A stretch of DNA of 64,000 nt from the NCBI RefSeq assembly GCF_900111985.1, contig NZ_FOKI01000008.1, positions 1-64,000 on the forward strand, written 5' to 3'. The stretch is from Clostridium frigidicarnis. Lineage in GTDB: Bacteria > Bacillota > Clostridia > Clostridiales > Clostridiaceae. Position numbers and translations under genes: made by a program. Positions within the stretch are counted from its first letter, which is position 1. Each line of letters begins with the position of its first letter. Positions 27,373 to 36,104 of this stretch are shown here, in pieces. Under the pieces are notes generated by a model. That model was not told the DNA's origin. It did not search any database and saw only the letters and a program-made list of their open reading frames with translations.

Positions 27373-28689
27373 TTAAATTCTATTTTTCTTATATACAATA
27401 AAACCTAAAATATCAGCTAAAGCCCATCCTATAGGTATCGACCACCATATACCACTAGCTCCTAGGGATGTTGCTGAAAGAATATATGCTAGTACTACTC
27501 TAGTACCTAGTGATACCACAGTCAAAATTATTGACATTTTTAATAAACCTAACCCTCTATATAAACCATAAAACATAAATAAAAATCCAATTAACACATA
27601 AAATATTGCTACTACAGATATATACTCTATGCCAAGTCTTATAACCTCTTCCTCTCCCTTATCTATAAATAACAGCATTATATTTCTTGAAAATACAAAT
27701 ATTAAAGTGGAAATTACAGCACAAAAAGCTATTATAGTTTTTATTGCCCCTTTCACTCCTTCTTTTATTCTTTCTGGCTTGTCCGCTCCCTTATTTTGTG
27801 CCACAAATGTAGAAAAAGCATTTCCAAAATCCTGTACAGGCATATATGCAATAGAATCTATCTTTACTCCTGCTGCAAATGCTGCCATTACTGTAATTCC
27901 AAAGCTATTTACTAATCCTTGTACAATAAGTATTCCAAAGTTCATAATAGATTGTTGAGCTGATGTTAAAATAGAATACTTTGCTACAAGCCTTAAAATA
28001 CCCCTGTCTATCTTTATATCTTCCTTCTTAAATGATATAAAAGGTAGTTTTCTACAAACATAAATTGTACATAATATTGCCGATACTCCTTGTGCAATTG
28101 TAGTAGCTATGGCAACTCCCTTAACGCCTAAATTAAATTGTAAAACAAACACTAAGTCTAATACTACATTTATTAAAGAAGCTAAAATCAGAAAATATAA
28201 AGGTCTTTTAGAATCACCAATAGCTCTAAGTAAAGCTGTGCCCAAATTATATACGAAAGTAAAAATCAAACCTATAATTATAATAAGTAAATAGGACTTT
28301 GCATCTTTTATAAGCTTAGATGGCATATTAAACAACTCTAATATTGGATCTATGAATCCTATAGAAATAATCATTAGTACAATAGTAATTAAACCTATAA
28401 ATATAAATGAAGTTATTGCAGCTATCTTAAATTTCTCCATTTCATTTGCTCCATAAAACTGAGCAAGAATAACTCCAACTCCCATGGTTAATCCTATTAT
28501 TATTGATGTTATAAATACAACAATTGCAAATGAAGAACCTACTGCAGCTAAGGCATCGGTTCCTACAAATTTACCTACTACTATAGTGTCTACTAAATTA
28601 TAAACCTGCTGAAATATGTTTCCCAAAATCATTGGCAATGCAAATTTCAGAATCAATTTATTTGCATTACCCTTAGTCATATCAATCAT
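27373..28689 (-). CDS. MATE-family multidrug/sodium antiporter
   Basis: A 438-residue protein with twelve hydrophobic segments in two similar halves. Typical MATE pieces are FALPMILGNIFQQVYNLVDTI near the N-terminus, AAVGSSFAI, and the second-half LPMILG-equivalent YSILTSAQQSIMNFGI. Family members exchange cations for drugs or metabolites. Translation starts at the ATG at 28689 behind AGGAGTG. Two perfect palindromes lie upstream (28701-28718 and 28741-28773) and suggest repression by a dimeric regulator, which is not encoded nearby. Confidence 0.88.
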   Translation of the reverse strand: MIDMTKGNANKLILKFALPMILGNIFQQVYNLVDTIVVGKFVGTDALAAVGSSFAIVVFITSIIIGLTMGVGVILAQFYGANEMEKFKIAAITSFIFIGLITIVLMIISIGFIDPILELFNMPSKLIKDAKSYLLIIIIGLIFTFVYNLGTALLRAIGDSKRPLYFLILASLINVVLDLVFVLQFNLGVKGVAIATTIAQGVSAILCTIYVCRKLPFISFKKEDIKIDRGILRLVAKYSILTSAQQSIMNFGILIVQGLVNSFGITVMAAFAAGVKIDSIAYMPVQDFGNAFSTFVAQNKGADKPERIKEGVKGAIKTIIAFCAVISTLIFVFSRNIMLLFIDKGEEEVIRLGIEYISVVAIFYVLIGFLFMFYGLYRGLGLLKMSIILTVVSLGTRVVLAYILSATSLGASGIWWSIPIGWALADILGFIVYKKNRI

Positions 28690-28700
28690 TTTTTCACTCC

Positions 28701-28718
28701 TATTAAGTTAACTTAATA
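28701..28718. promoter_or_regulatory. 18-base perfect palindrome before the MATE gene
   Basis: TATTAAGTTAACTTAATA is its own reverse complement and lies in the leader, just before the ribosome site. The TTAAGTTAACTTAA core resembles MarR-type operators. Confidence 0.5.
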
Positions 28719-28740
28719 CATTAATATGGTAATTATAACA

Positions 28741-28773
28741 TAGACCAATGATATCTTGTATATCATTGGTCTA
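28741..28773. promoter_or_regulatory. 33-base perfect hairpin/operator overlapping the MATE promoter
   Basis: TAGACCAATGATAT and ATATCATTGGTCTA are exact reverse complements around CTTGT. On the minus strand it is followed at once by TGTTATAAT, an extended -10 for the MATE gene, and there is no T-run; an operator is more likely than a terminator. Confidence 0.5.
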
Positions 28774-28826
28774 TTGATAGGTGTTATGTATTTTATTCCA
28801 TAACTATAATTTCCTACAAACTTTTT

Positions 28827-29253
28827 CTACTTTTCTAAAGAGCTATTACTATGATTACAATATGGGTGTGTACTATCATCTATAGATAATGTCTCTACTA
28901 CCCTACTTATTATTACCCCACCTGCAACTTTCTCTAATATAAGTAATATAATAAAAATTGTACCGCTAACTCCTTGGAGCAACGATAACAGTATTGAACT
29001 TTTTAGTCCTGCTTTTCTATTTACAAGAACAAGCCATCCAATCAATAACAACATAATAAGTGTAATAGTCTTGTGAAAATATAGTATTTTTCTTATATAA
29101 TAACTGATATTATGAACCCACACACTATATTTAATATTCCTACTAAGACCATCAAAAATTTAGGCAGTCCTCTTAATGGATTATATCTGGTCTCACTATA
29201 TATTTTCCTGGAAAAAGTTTTAAGTGGAAACAATAATTTGTATAATAAGTAAA
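28827..29253 (-). pseudogene. small membrane protein, apparently frameshifted
   Basis: The minus strand has a 98-codon frame (29123-28827, GTG start, no ribosome site) with two hydrophobic stretches, including TLIMLLLIGWLVLVNRKAGL. Just upstream in another frame (about 29253-29093) lies RYNPLRGLPKFLMVLVGI followed by another hydrophobic helix, with no ATG. Joining the two across one frameshift near 29093-29120 gives one continuous three-helix membrane protein. I do not recognise the family. It could also be a short intact gene with an unusual start. Confidence 0.45.
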
Positions 29254-29366
29254 GTTAATATATTTTAATATTTACATTTTTATTTCTAAAATTGAACCAA
29301 TATATTGACATATAGAATATATAATGGCAAATTATTACTATATTACTTATTTTAGGAGGATATTAA

Positions 29367-29636
29367 ATGAGCAATAGCTTTGGAGGATGGATAGTTCAAC
29401 AATGTGTTAGTTGTGAGAATAGGGAGGTACTTGATATTGCGTTAGAAGGATTTGTAGGATCAACTTTTGAGCCTCTATTGGTTGCTACCCAAGTTGTAAA
29501 TGGAATGAATTATCTATTTATAGCTAAATCTACTTCTGTTACAGAACAACCTAAAACTGGACTAGTAAAAATATATGTTACAGCAACTCCTGCGGGACAC
29601 AAACCTAGACTAGTTAATATTGAAAGATTAGTATAA
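29367..29636 (+). CDS. small cystatin-like protein
   Basis: An 89-residue cytosolic-type protein (no signal peptide) with an excellent ribosome site (AGGAGG). Its pattern follows the cystatin fold: a glycine pair near the N-terminus (FGGW, 5-8), a helix (about 18-31), the loop QVVNGMNYLF at 42-51 (cystatin QxVxG), beta strands GLVKIYV, and a C-terminal GHKPRLVNIERL in the place of the second loop. Cystatins block papain-like cysteine proteases; whether this protein does is unknown. Cys13 and Cys16 are close together. It stands alone, convergent with the Tm-1-like genes. Confidence 0.6.
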   Translation: MSNSFGGWIVQQCVSCENREVLDIALEGFVGSTFEPLLVATQVVNGMNYLFIAKSTSVTEQPKTGLVKIYVTATPAGHKPRLVNIERLV

Positions 29637-29651
29637 ATTACATCTAGTTTT

Positions 29652-29686
29652 AAGGGTAGGTTAAACTTTATGTCTAACCTACCCTT
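29652..29686. terminator. bidirectional terminator
   Basis: AAGGGTAGGTTA (29652-29663) pairs perfectly with TAACCTACCCTT (29675-29686), followed by TTAATT. It lies between two convergent genes. Confidence 0.85.
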
Positions 29687-29698
29687 TTAATTCACTTA

Positions 29699-30529
29699 TT
29701 ATTTTTTAATAGATTTAAATGCAGAAGCTTGTGAAGTGATTCCTTTTTCAGCTGCAAAACGTTCAATGCTAGATGCTCCAAAGAAACCATCAATTCCCTC
29801 TGTTTTCTTAATTACATATGATGCATCTTCTGGTTCAGCAATTGGACCACCATGGCAGATAATCATAATATCTGGATTTACTTCTTTACCAGCTTTTATA
29901 ATAGCCTCAATTTTTTCTACACAATCATCAAGAGTAAGAGCTGTTTTAGCACCAATTGTTCCTTTTGTAGTTAAACCCATATGTGCTACTAAAATATCTG
30001 CCCCAGCTTCTGCCATTGCTTTAGCCTGTTCCGGATTAAATACATAAGGAGTAGTAAGCATATCAAGTTCATGTGCTTTTCTTATCATCTCTACTTCAAG
30101 ACCATATCCCATACCTGTTTCCTCTAAATTTTGTCTAAATACACCATCTATTAATCCTACCGTTGGAAAGTTTTGAACCCCTGCAAATCCTTGGTCTTTT
30201 AATTGCTTTAAAAATACTTCCATAACTCTAAATGGGTCAGTTCCACAAACACCAGCAAGTACAGGTGTTTCTTTAACAACTGGTAATACCTCTGACCCCA
30301 TTTCAACAACTATTTGATTAGCATCACCATAAGATAATAAGCCTGCTAAAGAACCACGCCCTGCCATTCTATATCTTCCAGAGTTATAAATAATAAGCAT
30401 GTCTGCTCCACCAGCTTCACTACTCTTTGCTGTGATACCTGTTCCTGCACCTACGCCTAATAAAACCTTTCCATTAGATACCTCTTTTTTAAATTTTTCC
30501 ATTATTTCTACTCTTGTTAATTTATTCAT
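29699..30529 (-). CDS. TIM-barrel enzyme of the phosphoenolpyruvate hydrolase-like family (PF09370 type)
   Basis: A 276-residue protein. It shows [64 protein letters not shown] and [16 protein letters not shown], all typical of the TIM-barrel family linked to the C-terminal half of plant Tm-1. The reaction is not firmly established. It forms an operon with the UPF0261/Tm-1-like gene just upstream (gap 28 bases). The ATG at 30529 is chosen because AAGGGTGAG lies just before it; the ATG six codons earlier contains this ribosome site. Confidence 0.85.
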   Translation of the reverse strand: MNKLTRVEIMEKFKKEVSNGKVLLGVGAGTGITAKSSEAGGADMLIIYNSGRYRMAGRGSLAGLLSYGDANQIVVEMGSEVLPVVKETPVLAGVCGTDPFRVMEVFLKQLKDQGFAGVQNFPTVGLIDGVFRQNLEETGMGYGLEVEMIRKAHELDMLTTPYVFNPEQAKAMAEAGADILVAHMGLTTKGTIGAKTALTLDDCVEKIEAIIKAGKEVNPDIMIICHGGPIAEPEDASYVIKKTEGIDGFFGASSIERFAAEKGITSQASAFKSIKK

Positions 30530-30557
30530 AGTTATCTCACCCTTCATATAAATTATT

Positions 30558-31766
30558 CTATTTATTCATTAAATTAATTAGTTTTTCAGCTGCCGCTTCT
30601 GCAAACTCCTTATCATTTATTGCATTATTCATTTCAACAATTTCTATTATATCTTTATTAACATTATTTCTTAAAATATCAAATAGCGCACTATCTTCTT
30701 CTTCTCCGTAAAAAGGTTGTCCAGGAACATCTAATAAAGACACGCCTTTAAGGGGAATAAATAATGCAGTTTTTTCTGAAGCTATATTAAGCTTTTCTGC
30801 TACTTTCTTTCCAATTATTCTATTTTCCTCTACTGTTGTTCTCATTAATGTTACTGTTGGATTATGTTTATAAAAATTTCTGCCTTCAAATTTACTTGGC
30901 ACAGTCTCTATCGCCGCAAAGTTTACCATATCCAATGCTCCAACAGAAACAACTTGAGGAATATGATTTTTCCCAGCTGCCTCCAAACGATGAGGTCCTG
31001 AATTTAATACACCACCAACAATTTCATCACACCATTCGGTTGTAGTTAAATCTAATACTCCCTCAATAAATCCACCTTCAATAAGACTTTCCATTGTTTT
31101 TCCACCAATACCTGTTGCATGGAATACTAGAACCTCGTATCCTCTTTCTTCAAGATATTCTCTTGCATAGTTTACACAAGGTGTTGTTACACCAAACATA
31201 GTAGCTGCTACAAGTGGCTTCTTTTCAACCTTTTTATTGTTTGTAAATTTGACCATACCTGTTATAGCAAATGCTGCATTAGTAAATATTTTTGTTGATA
31301 TAGAATTTAATCCAGCCACATCAACTACAGATGGCATCATAATAATATCGCTTGTTTGAACATATTGTGACGTATTGCCTGAAGCCACAGTTGACACCAT
31401 CACCTTAGGTACTCCAATAGGTAATTTTCGCATAGCTGGTGTTACTAAAGATGTTCCACCTGTACCGCCAAAGGAAATTATACCATCAAATTTTCCTTCA
31501 TCATATAATTTGGGAACTATTATTTCCATTCCTTTTGATAAAATCTCAGTTGCTAATGCTCTATCTTTCTTTGCCGCTATTTCATATATGTCTGCTCCAG
31601 CAGCCTTTGCCACTTCCTCATTAGAAACATCAGGTTCAAAAGTTGGTTCAAATACACCTGTGTGAATTGTAAAAGTTTTAATTCCTAAGCTTTCAATTAA
31701 TTCTTTAACATAAGTGTATTCCACCCCTTTTGAATCAAAAGTCCCTGCAATTGCTATCGTTTTCAT
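30558..31766 (-). CDS. Tm-1-like ATP-binding protein (UPF0261 family)
   Basis: A 402-residue protein beginning [15 protein letters not shown], the family hallmark, followed by [31 protein letters not shown] and [15 protein letters not shown]. These belong to the UPF0261 family, the counterpart of the N-terminal domain of tomato Tm-1, which binds ATP. In plants this domain is fused to a TIM barrel like the one encoded next door; here the two are separate genes in one operon. The metabolic role is unknown. Confidence 0.88.
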   Translation of the reverse strand: MKTIAIAGTFDSKGVEYTYVKELIESLGIKTFTIHTGVFEPTFEPDVSNEEVAKAAGADIYEIAAKKDRALATEILSKGMEIIVPKLYDEGKFDGIISFGGTGGTSLVTPAMRKLPIGVPKVMVSTVASGNTSQYVQTSDIIMMPSVVDVAGLNSISTKIFTNAAFAITGMVKFTNNKKVEKKPLVAATMFGVTTPCVNYAREYLEERGYEVLVFHATGIGGKTMESLIEGGFIEGVLDLTTTEWCDEIVGGVLNSGPHRLEAAGKNHIPQVVSVGALDMVNFAAIETVPSKFEGRNFYKHNPTVTLMRTTVEENRIIGKKVAEKLNIASEKTALFIPLKGVSLLDVPGQPFYGEEEDSALFDILRNNVNKDIIEIVEMNNAINDKEFAEAAAEKLINLMNK

Positions 31767-31841
31767 AAATCAAAAAACCTCCTCCTGAGTAAAAATAAGA
31801 ATGTGTACTATTTACATTTATAACTACCCATTAATTAGACA

Positions 31842-31894
31842 ATTAAAATAAACAGTATTAATGATCACAAGTTAATAATACTGTTTATTTTAAT
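31842..31894 (-). terminator. 19-base perfect inverted repeat after the AraC-fusion gene
   Basis: ATTAAAATAAACAGTATTA (31842-31860) and TAATACTGTTTATTTTAAT (31876-31894) are exact reverse complements around 15 bases. It separates the fusion gene from the two-gene operon downstream and could be a terminator or an operator for that operon. Confidence 0.6.
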
Positions 31895-31984
31895 AAAGGT
31901 AAATGTGTTTATGTACTATAACCTTGAGCTTATGTATCCTTTGTCAGAAAATATAATTTTATTTACTAAAACCCTTTAAAAACT

Positions 31985-33193
31985 TTATGAGTTCTTTTTA
32001 TTATCTGAGAAATACTGTGTTGGTGAGCATCTTTTGTATTTTTTAAACATTTTACTGAATTGGGAGTAGTCATTATACCCAACTAAATAAGCTAATTGTA
32101 TTAGTGGAATTTTTTCTCTATTCATAATGGCTATTGATTTATCTATTCGATATTTAACCAAATACTGAGGAAAACTGCAACCAACATCCTTTTTAAATAA
32201 ATTACTTAAATGGCTTCTTGATATATGTGCAACTTTAGCCAAGTCCAAAAATGATATATCATTCATATAATTCTTATCCACGTATTCCTTTACAAATTCT
32301 ACATAATCATAATGTTTTGTAATACCATCTAACATTTTAATCATTAAATCATCTTCACTTAAATTACCGGAAGTTTTAAATGCTTTTGTAATATTAATTA
32401 TTGATTTTTCAGAAGGAATTCTTTCAAAGGAAGATCCGCCAATATACCCCATAACCAATTTATTATTACTATACATATATTGAACATCAATTGGAGTCTT
32501 TACAGGTCCTCCATAAATTAATTTGATTACATCATGGTTTATCTCATTACACACTTTAAAAATTTTTTCTACCCTCTCTCTTGCCGATTCTAAAGAAAGT
32601 ATTTTTTTTGCACCTAACATGCCACCTTGTGTTAAACCTAGATGCACACAAATCACATCAGCCCCAACATTAATCATTTTTTTTGCAGTATCTTCATCAA
32701 ACACAAATGCAATAGTAAATAGGCCCATTTCATGTGCAATACCTATAGCTTCAACTTCTAAGTCATAACAACAACCATTTTCTTCTAATGATTCACGAAA
32801 CTCGCCATCTACAATTCCAATAGTTGGGAAATTATTAATGCCAGAAAAACCTTGTTCCTTAATAAATCTAATATATTCTTTCATATCTTTTGTAGGGTCC
32901 GTTGCATTAAATCCAAATATTACTGGGGTTCTTTTAACTAATGGTAAAATCTCTCTAGAAGCAAAATCCATTACCATATCATTACTGTTGGAAAATGGAA
33001 GCATACCAGCAAGAGAACCTCTTCCCATTTGTCTAAATTTCCCTGAATTTAAAGCCAATATAAAATCTGCTCCACCATTTTCAGCATATTTTGCTGTAAT
33101 ACCTGAACCTGTAGCTACCCCAATAATATGCCCATTAATCTTGGTTTCTACATTCAAATTCTTAAGTATGTCTTCTCTCTTTATTAATGTCAT
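31985..33193 (-). CDS. fusion of PEP-hydrolase-like TIM barrel with an AraC-type DNA-binding domain
   Basis: A 402-residue protein. Residues 1-275 repeat the TIM-barrel family of the gene at 29699 (GVATGSGITAKYAENGGADF, MGRGSLAGMLPF, GINNFPTIGIVDGEF, VHLGLTQGGMLGA). Residues about 300-395 form an AraC double helix-turn-helix (ISFLDLAKVAHISRSHLSNL and IPLIQLAYLVGYNDYSQFSK). This suggests a regulator that uses an enzyme-like domain to sense the same ligand as the enzyme, controlling the downstream operon (inference). It lies just upstream of that operon on the same strand. Confidence 0.88.
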   Translation of the reverse strand: MTLIKREDILKNLNVETKINGHIIGVATGSGITAKYAENGGADFILALNSGKFRQMGRGSLAGMLPFSNSNDMVMDFASREILPLVKRTPVIFGFNATDPTKDMKEYIRFIKEQGFSGINNFPTIGIVDGEFRESLEENGCCYDLEVEAIGIAHEMGLFTIAFVFDEDTAKKMINVGADVICVHLGLTQGGMLGAKKILSLESARERVEKIFKVCNEINHDVIKLIYGGPVKTPIDVQYMYSNNKLVMGYIGGSSFERIPSEKSIINITKAFKTSGNLSEDDLMIKMLDGITKHYDYVEFVKEYVDKNYMNDISFLDLAKVAHISRSHLSNLFKKDVGCSFPQYLVKYRIDKSIAIMNREKIPLIQLAYLVGYNDYSQFSKMFKKYKRCSPTQYFSDNKKNS

Positions 33194-33251
33194 ATTTCCC
33201 TTACCTTTCTATAAACAATCCATACTTGATGAATTTTTCTTTTCTTTAAAA

Positions 33252-33557
33252 CTAAAATATATAAGTCATATTTTGTGGCTCATAAAATGATAATCCATGG
33301 TCTTTAGCTAATACTTGAACTATATTATTAATAAATTCAGCATTTTCTAAATCACAACCTATTATTACAAAGCCATCTCCCTTGTCTACCTTAATATTTT
33401 GATTTTTTCCCATTAGATCCTCATAAAACTCGTCAAGTATATCTATATCTCCTACTAATGATGTATCTCCTTTACATATTTTTTCATATAAGAATTGTGC
33501 TCCCATTTCACTGCTAACTTTATCACTATTCCAAACTGCACAATACCAATCCATCAT
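33252..33557 (-). CDS. small protein of unknown function
   Basis: A 101-residue acidic protein starting MMDWYCAVWNSDKV, with a central GDIDILDEFYEDL segment and FVIIGCDLENAEFINNIV. No signal peptide or membrane helix. I do not recognise the family. It has a good ribosome site (AAAGGAG) and lies 58 bases upstream of the TIM-barrel/AraC fusion gene on the same strand, with no terminator between them, so it may be cotranscribed. Confidence 0.6.
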   Translation of the reverse strand: MMDWYCAVWNSDKVSSEMGAQFLYEKICKGDTSLVGDIDILDEFYEDLMGKNQNIKVDKGDGFVIIGCDLENAEFINNIVQVLAKDHGLSFYEPQNMTYIF

Positions 33558-33847
33558 AATCTCCTTTGCTTATTCATAATGTTTAACCTTAATTACATTA
33601 TATATAATTATCTACAAAGTAAACAACTAATTTATAGTTATATAGATAACCATACTTTTCTTAACCTCTTATTGACAAACCGTAAGCTTATTTCCCTCAA
33701 CTTTTATAAACCGTATTTCTAAAGCTATTCTATATTTCTTAAACATATACATGACTGTTACATTTAATGAATATAAGTTTCTACCCTATTATGATTTAAA
33801 GTTCTTTGTCAACAAATTTAAAATTTAATAAAATAGTATACTACCAC

Positions 33848-33895
33848 AAAAGGTTTAGGATTAACTTACTTTTAAAAGTTTTTCCTAAACCTTTT
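33848..33895. terminator. hairpin with T-run, owner unclear
   Basis: AAAAGGTTTAGGA (33848-33860) pairs with TCCTAAACCTTTT (33883-33895). It may be a second terminator for the zinc-ribbon gene on the minus strand. No other gene is seen between 33558 and 34016. Confidence 0.5.
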
Positions 33896-33963
33896 AATTA
33901 TATATAATCTTAGTTAAATTTTACATATATCCTATCTATATTATTATCATTTTATAATAATAA

Positions 33964-34003
33964 AAAAGAACTATCTTAAAATTACTTTTAAGATAGTTCT
34001 TTT
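33964..34003 (-). terminator. terminator of the zinc-ribbon gene
   Basis: AAAAGAACTATCTTAAAA (33964-33981) and TTTTAAGATAGTTCTTTT (33986-34003) are perfect reverse complements with a four-base loop, 13 bases past the stop. Confidence 0.85.
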
Positions 34004-34016
34004 ATGAAAATATTAA

Positions 34017-34169
34017 TTATCTTCTATTTTGTTCTTTTTTTGCTCTTCTACAAGCTGCACATCTAGTTGGCTCGTTATCGAATCCTTTTTCTTTGTAGAA
34101 TTCTTGCTCACCTTCAGTGAATATGAATTCTTGACCACAATCTCTACATACTATTGTCTTATCTGCCAT
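34017..34169 (-). CDS. small zinc-ribbon protein (zf-trcl type)
   Basis: A 50-residue protein: CRDCGQEF near residues 8-15 and CAACRRAKK near 37-45 give two CxxC pairs for one zinc, with FTEGEQEFYKEKGF between them. This matches the probable zinc-binding family common in clostridia (PF13451 type), of unknown role. A strong AGGAGG lies upstream of the ATG at 34169, and a perfect terminator follows the stop, which supports a real gene despite its size. Confidence 0.85.
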   Translation of the reverse strand: MADKTIVCRDCGQEFIFTEGEQEFYKEKGFDNEPTRCAACRRAKKEQNRR

Positions 34170-34674
34170 TTTTGTTTCCTCCTTAAAATTAAAGACTCTC
34201 TTTGATTAACGTATTCTCTAATTAGGAGAAATTACTCATCTATAATCAAATCTTTATTTTTTATTTTTTAGTAAGTATTAATTTAACTTACTCACTTAGT
34301 ATAACACATATACATATTAATGCAAGGGTTATATTACCTTTTTTTTTATTTTTTTTATTTTTAACTATTCTTTATATGCTTTTATCATTATTTACTTTAT
34401 ATACCTCTTAAACCCTCTAATCTTATATTAAAATAATTTTAATATAAATTTCTTAAGAGTTGCTTGAATTAATACCATATTTTTATTTTAAGTAGTTTAC
34501 TTTGTTTATCATATTTTAATGGTTATTATTGAGATATTTAAAGCTTTATATTTATACTACTCATTACAATAGATTTATTGCCTATTTTAAAGCGTATTCC
34601 ATATTTATACTTTATTTGAAAATAATGATATACTGTATTCAAGTATAAATTTATATTTTATGGGGTGTTTTATT
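34170..34674. other. AT-rich divergent intergenic region
   Basis: About 500 bases between the divergent zinc-ribbon and lipase genes, with long T/A tracts. It must carry both promoters; no other gene, repeat or clear structure is visible. Confidence 0.5.
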
Positions 34675-35982
34675 ATGAAAAAATCTTTTAAAAAAACATT
34701 ATTACTACTCATCTCTTTCATGGTATTAACTTTAACCTTTTCCACCAACGCTTTTGCTACAACTACTTCTTCTGAAGATTCCATCACAAGTTCCTCATTA
34801 CCCAAATTAAATAATAATTATCCTATTGTAATGGTCCATGGTTTATTTGGTTGGGGAAATGATGAACTTTATGGCATAAATTATTGGGGAGGTGAAAACA
34901 ATTTAAAAGATATTTTAACTCAAAAAGGCTATACAGTTTTTACTCCCACTATAGGTTCTATATCTAGTAATTGGGATAGAGCTTGTGAATTGTATGCTTA
35001 CTTAAAAGGTGGCACTGTAGACTATGGTGAAGCTCATTCAAAAAAAGATGGACATTACCGTTATGGTCGAACTTATCCTGGAGTTTATCCTGAATGGGGG
35101 GCTTCAGATACAAATGGAACAAAAAAAATTCACTTAATTGGGCACAGTATGGGTGGAGAAACAATTAGAATATTGGCTCAATTATTAGAAAATGGTGATG
35201 CTGATGAAATGAACTATAGTAAAACCAACTTAAATCCTTTGTTTAAAGGAGACAACCATTGGATTGATAGTGTTACAACTATAGCAACTCCACATGATGG
35301 AAGCCAAGAAGATGAAAGGAAACAAAATCTCGAACCTCTTGTCCATGATTTTTTCGCTGCTATTGCTAGTAGCACTGGAAGATTTGATTCTACCAATCCT
35401 TGTTTTGATTTCAAGCTAGATCAATGGGGACTTAAGAAAGAAGCTAATGAATCCTACGAAAGTTATTATAAAAGAGTATTTAGCAGCAACATTTGGAAAG
35501 ATACAAATGATTTAAGTATTTGGGATTTGTCTCAAGAAGGAGCAAAAGAGCTAAATAGTTGGGTTAAGGCTCAAAAAAATATTTACTATTTTTCTATCTC
35601 TTGTGTAGATACACATAAAGATTTATTAACTGGCCATCAAGTACCTAATATTAATATGAATCCTCTTCTTTTAAAAAGTTCTATCTTTATGGGAAAATAC
35701 ACAAATTTTACTCCTGGAAAAGTTCAAGTCGATAGTAGTTGGTGGAGAAATGACGGTATAGTTAGCGTTAAATCTGCTATAGGCCCTCACGAAGGTTCTG
35801 AAGATAAAATTGTGACTCACGACCCTAACGTTCTCCCTGAAAAAGGTGTATGGAACTACATTGGAGAAATCAACAACATAGATCATATTGAGGTAGTATT
35901 ACAACATAACCCTATTTATCGTAAGTATCTTCAAAACCAGTTCGTTCAATGGGCAGATATGTTAAATAATCTTCCTTATTAA
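34675..35982 (+). CDS. secreted triacylglycerol lipase (staphylococcal/bacillus I.5-I.6 type)
   Basis: A 435-residue exported lipase. The signal peptide covers about 1-28 (ending TNAFA). The mature enzyme starts with YPIVMVHGLFGWGND and the oxyanion/zinc-family sequence YWGGENNLKDIL. The nucleophile Ser158 sits in LIGHSMGGETIR; the likely acid is Asp in NDGIVSVKS and the His is in NNIDHIEVV near the C-terminus. This set is typical of the large calcium/zinc lipases of Staphylococcus and Geobacillus. It would explain lipase activity on egg-yolk agar. The ATG at 34675 follows GGGGTG; the earlier ATG at 34660 overlaps that site. Confidence 0.92.
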   Translation: MKKSFKKTLLLLISFMVLTLTFSTNAFATTTSSEDSITSSSLPKLNNNYPIVMVHGLFGWGNDELYGINYWGGENNLKDILTQKGYTVFTPTIGSISSNWDRACELYAYLKGGTVDYGEAHSKKDGHYRYGRTYPGVYPEWGASDTNGTKKIHLIGHSMGGETIRILAQLLENGDADEMNYSKTNLNPLFKGDNHWIDSVTTIATPHDGSQEDERKQNLEPLVHDFFAAIASSTGRFDSTNPCFDFKLDQWGLKKEANESYESYYKRVFSSNIWKDTNDLSIWDLSQEGAKELNSWVKAQKNIYYFSISCVDTHKDLLTGHQVPNINMNPLLLKSSIFMGKYTNFTPGKVQVDSSWWRNDGIVSVKSAIGPHEGSEDKIVTHDPNVLPEKGVWNYIGEINNIDHIEVVLQHNPIYRKYLQNQFVQWADMLNNLPY

Positions 35983-36045
35983 ATATATCTTCTTAGGTAA
36001 AATACAATTATAAACAGAGATTCTAGATAGTTTTTTATATTATTA

Positions 36046-36081
36046 AAATATTACTGGAAATTTTTCTTTCCAGTAATATTT
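36046..36081. terminator. bidirectional terminator between lipase and nitroreductase genes
   Basis: AAATATTACTGGAAA (36046-36060) pairs with TTTCCAGTAATATTT (36067-36081), followed by a T-run. Confidence 0.85.
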
Positions 36082-36104
36082 TTTTTATTTAGTAAACATT
36101 AAAT

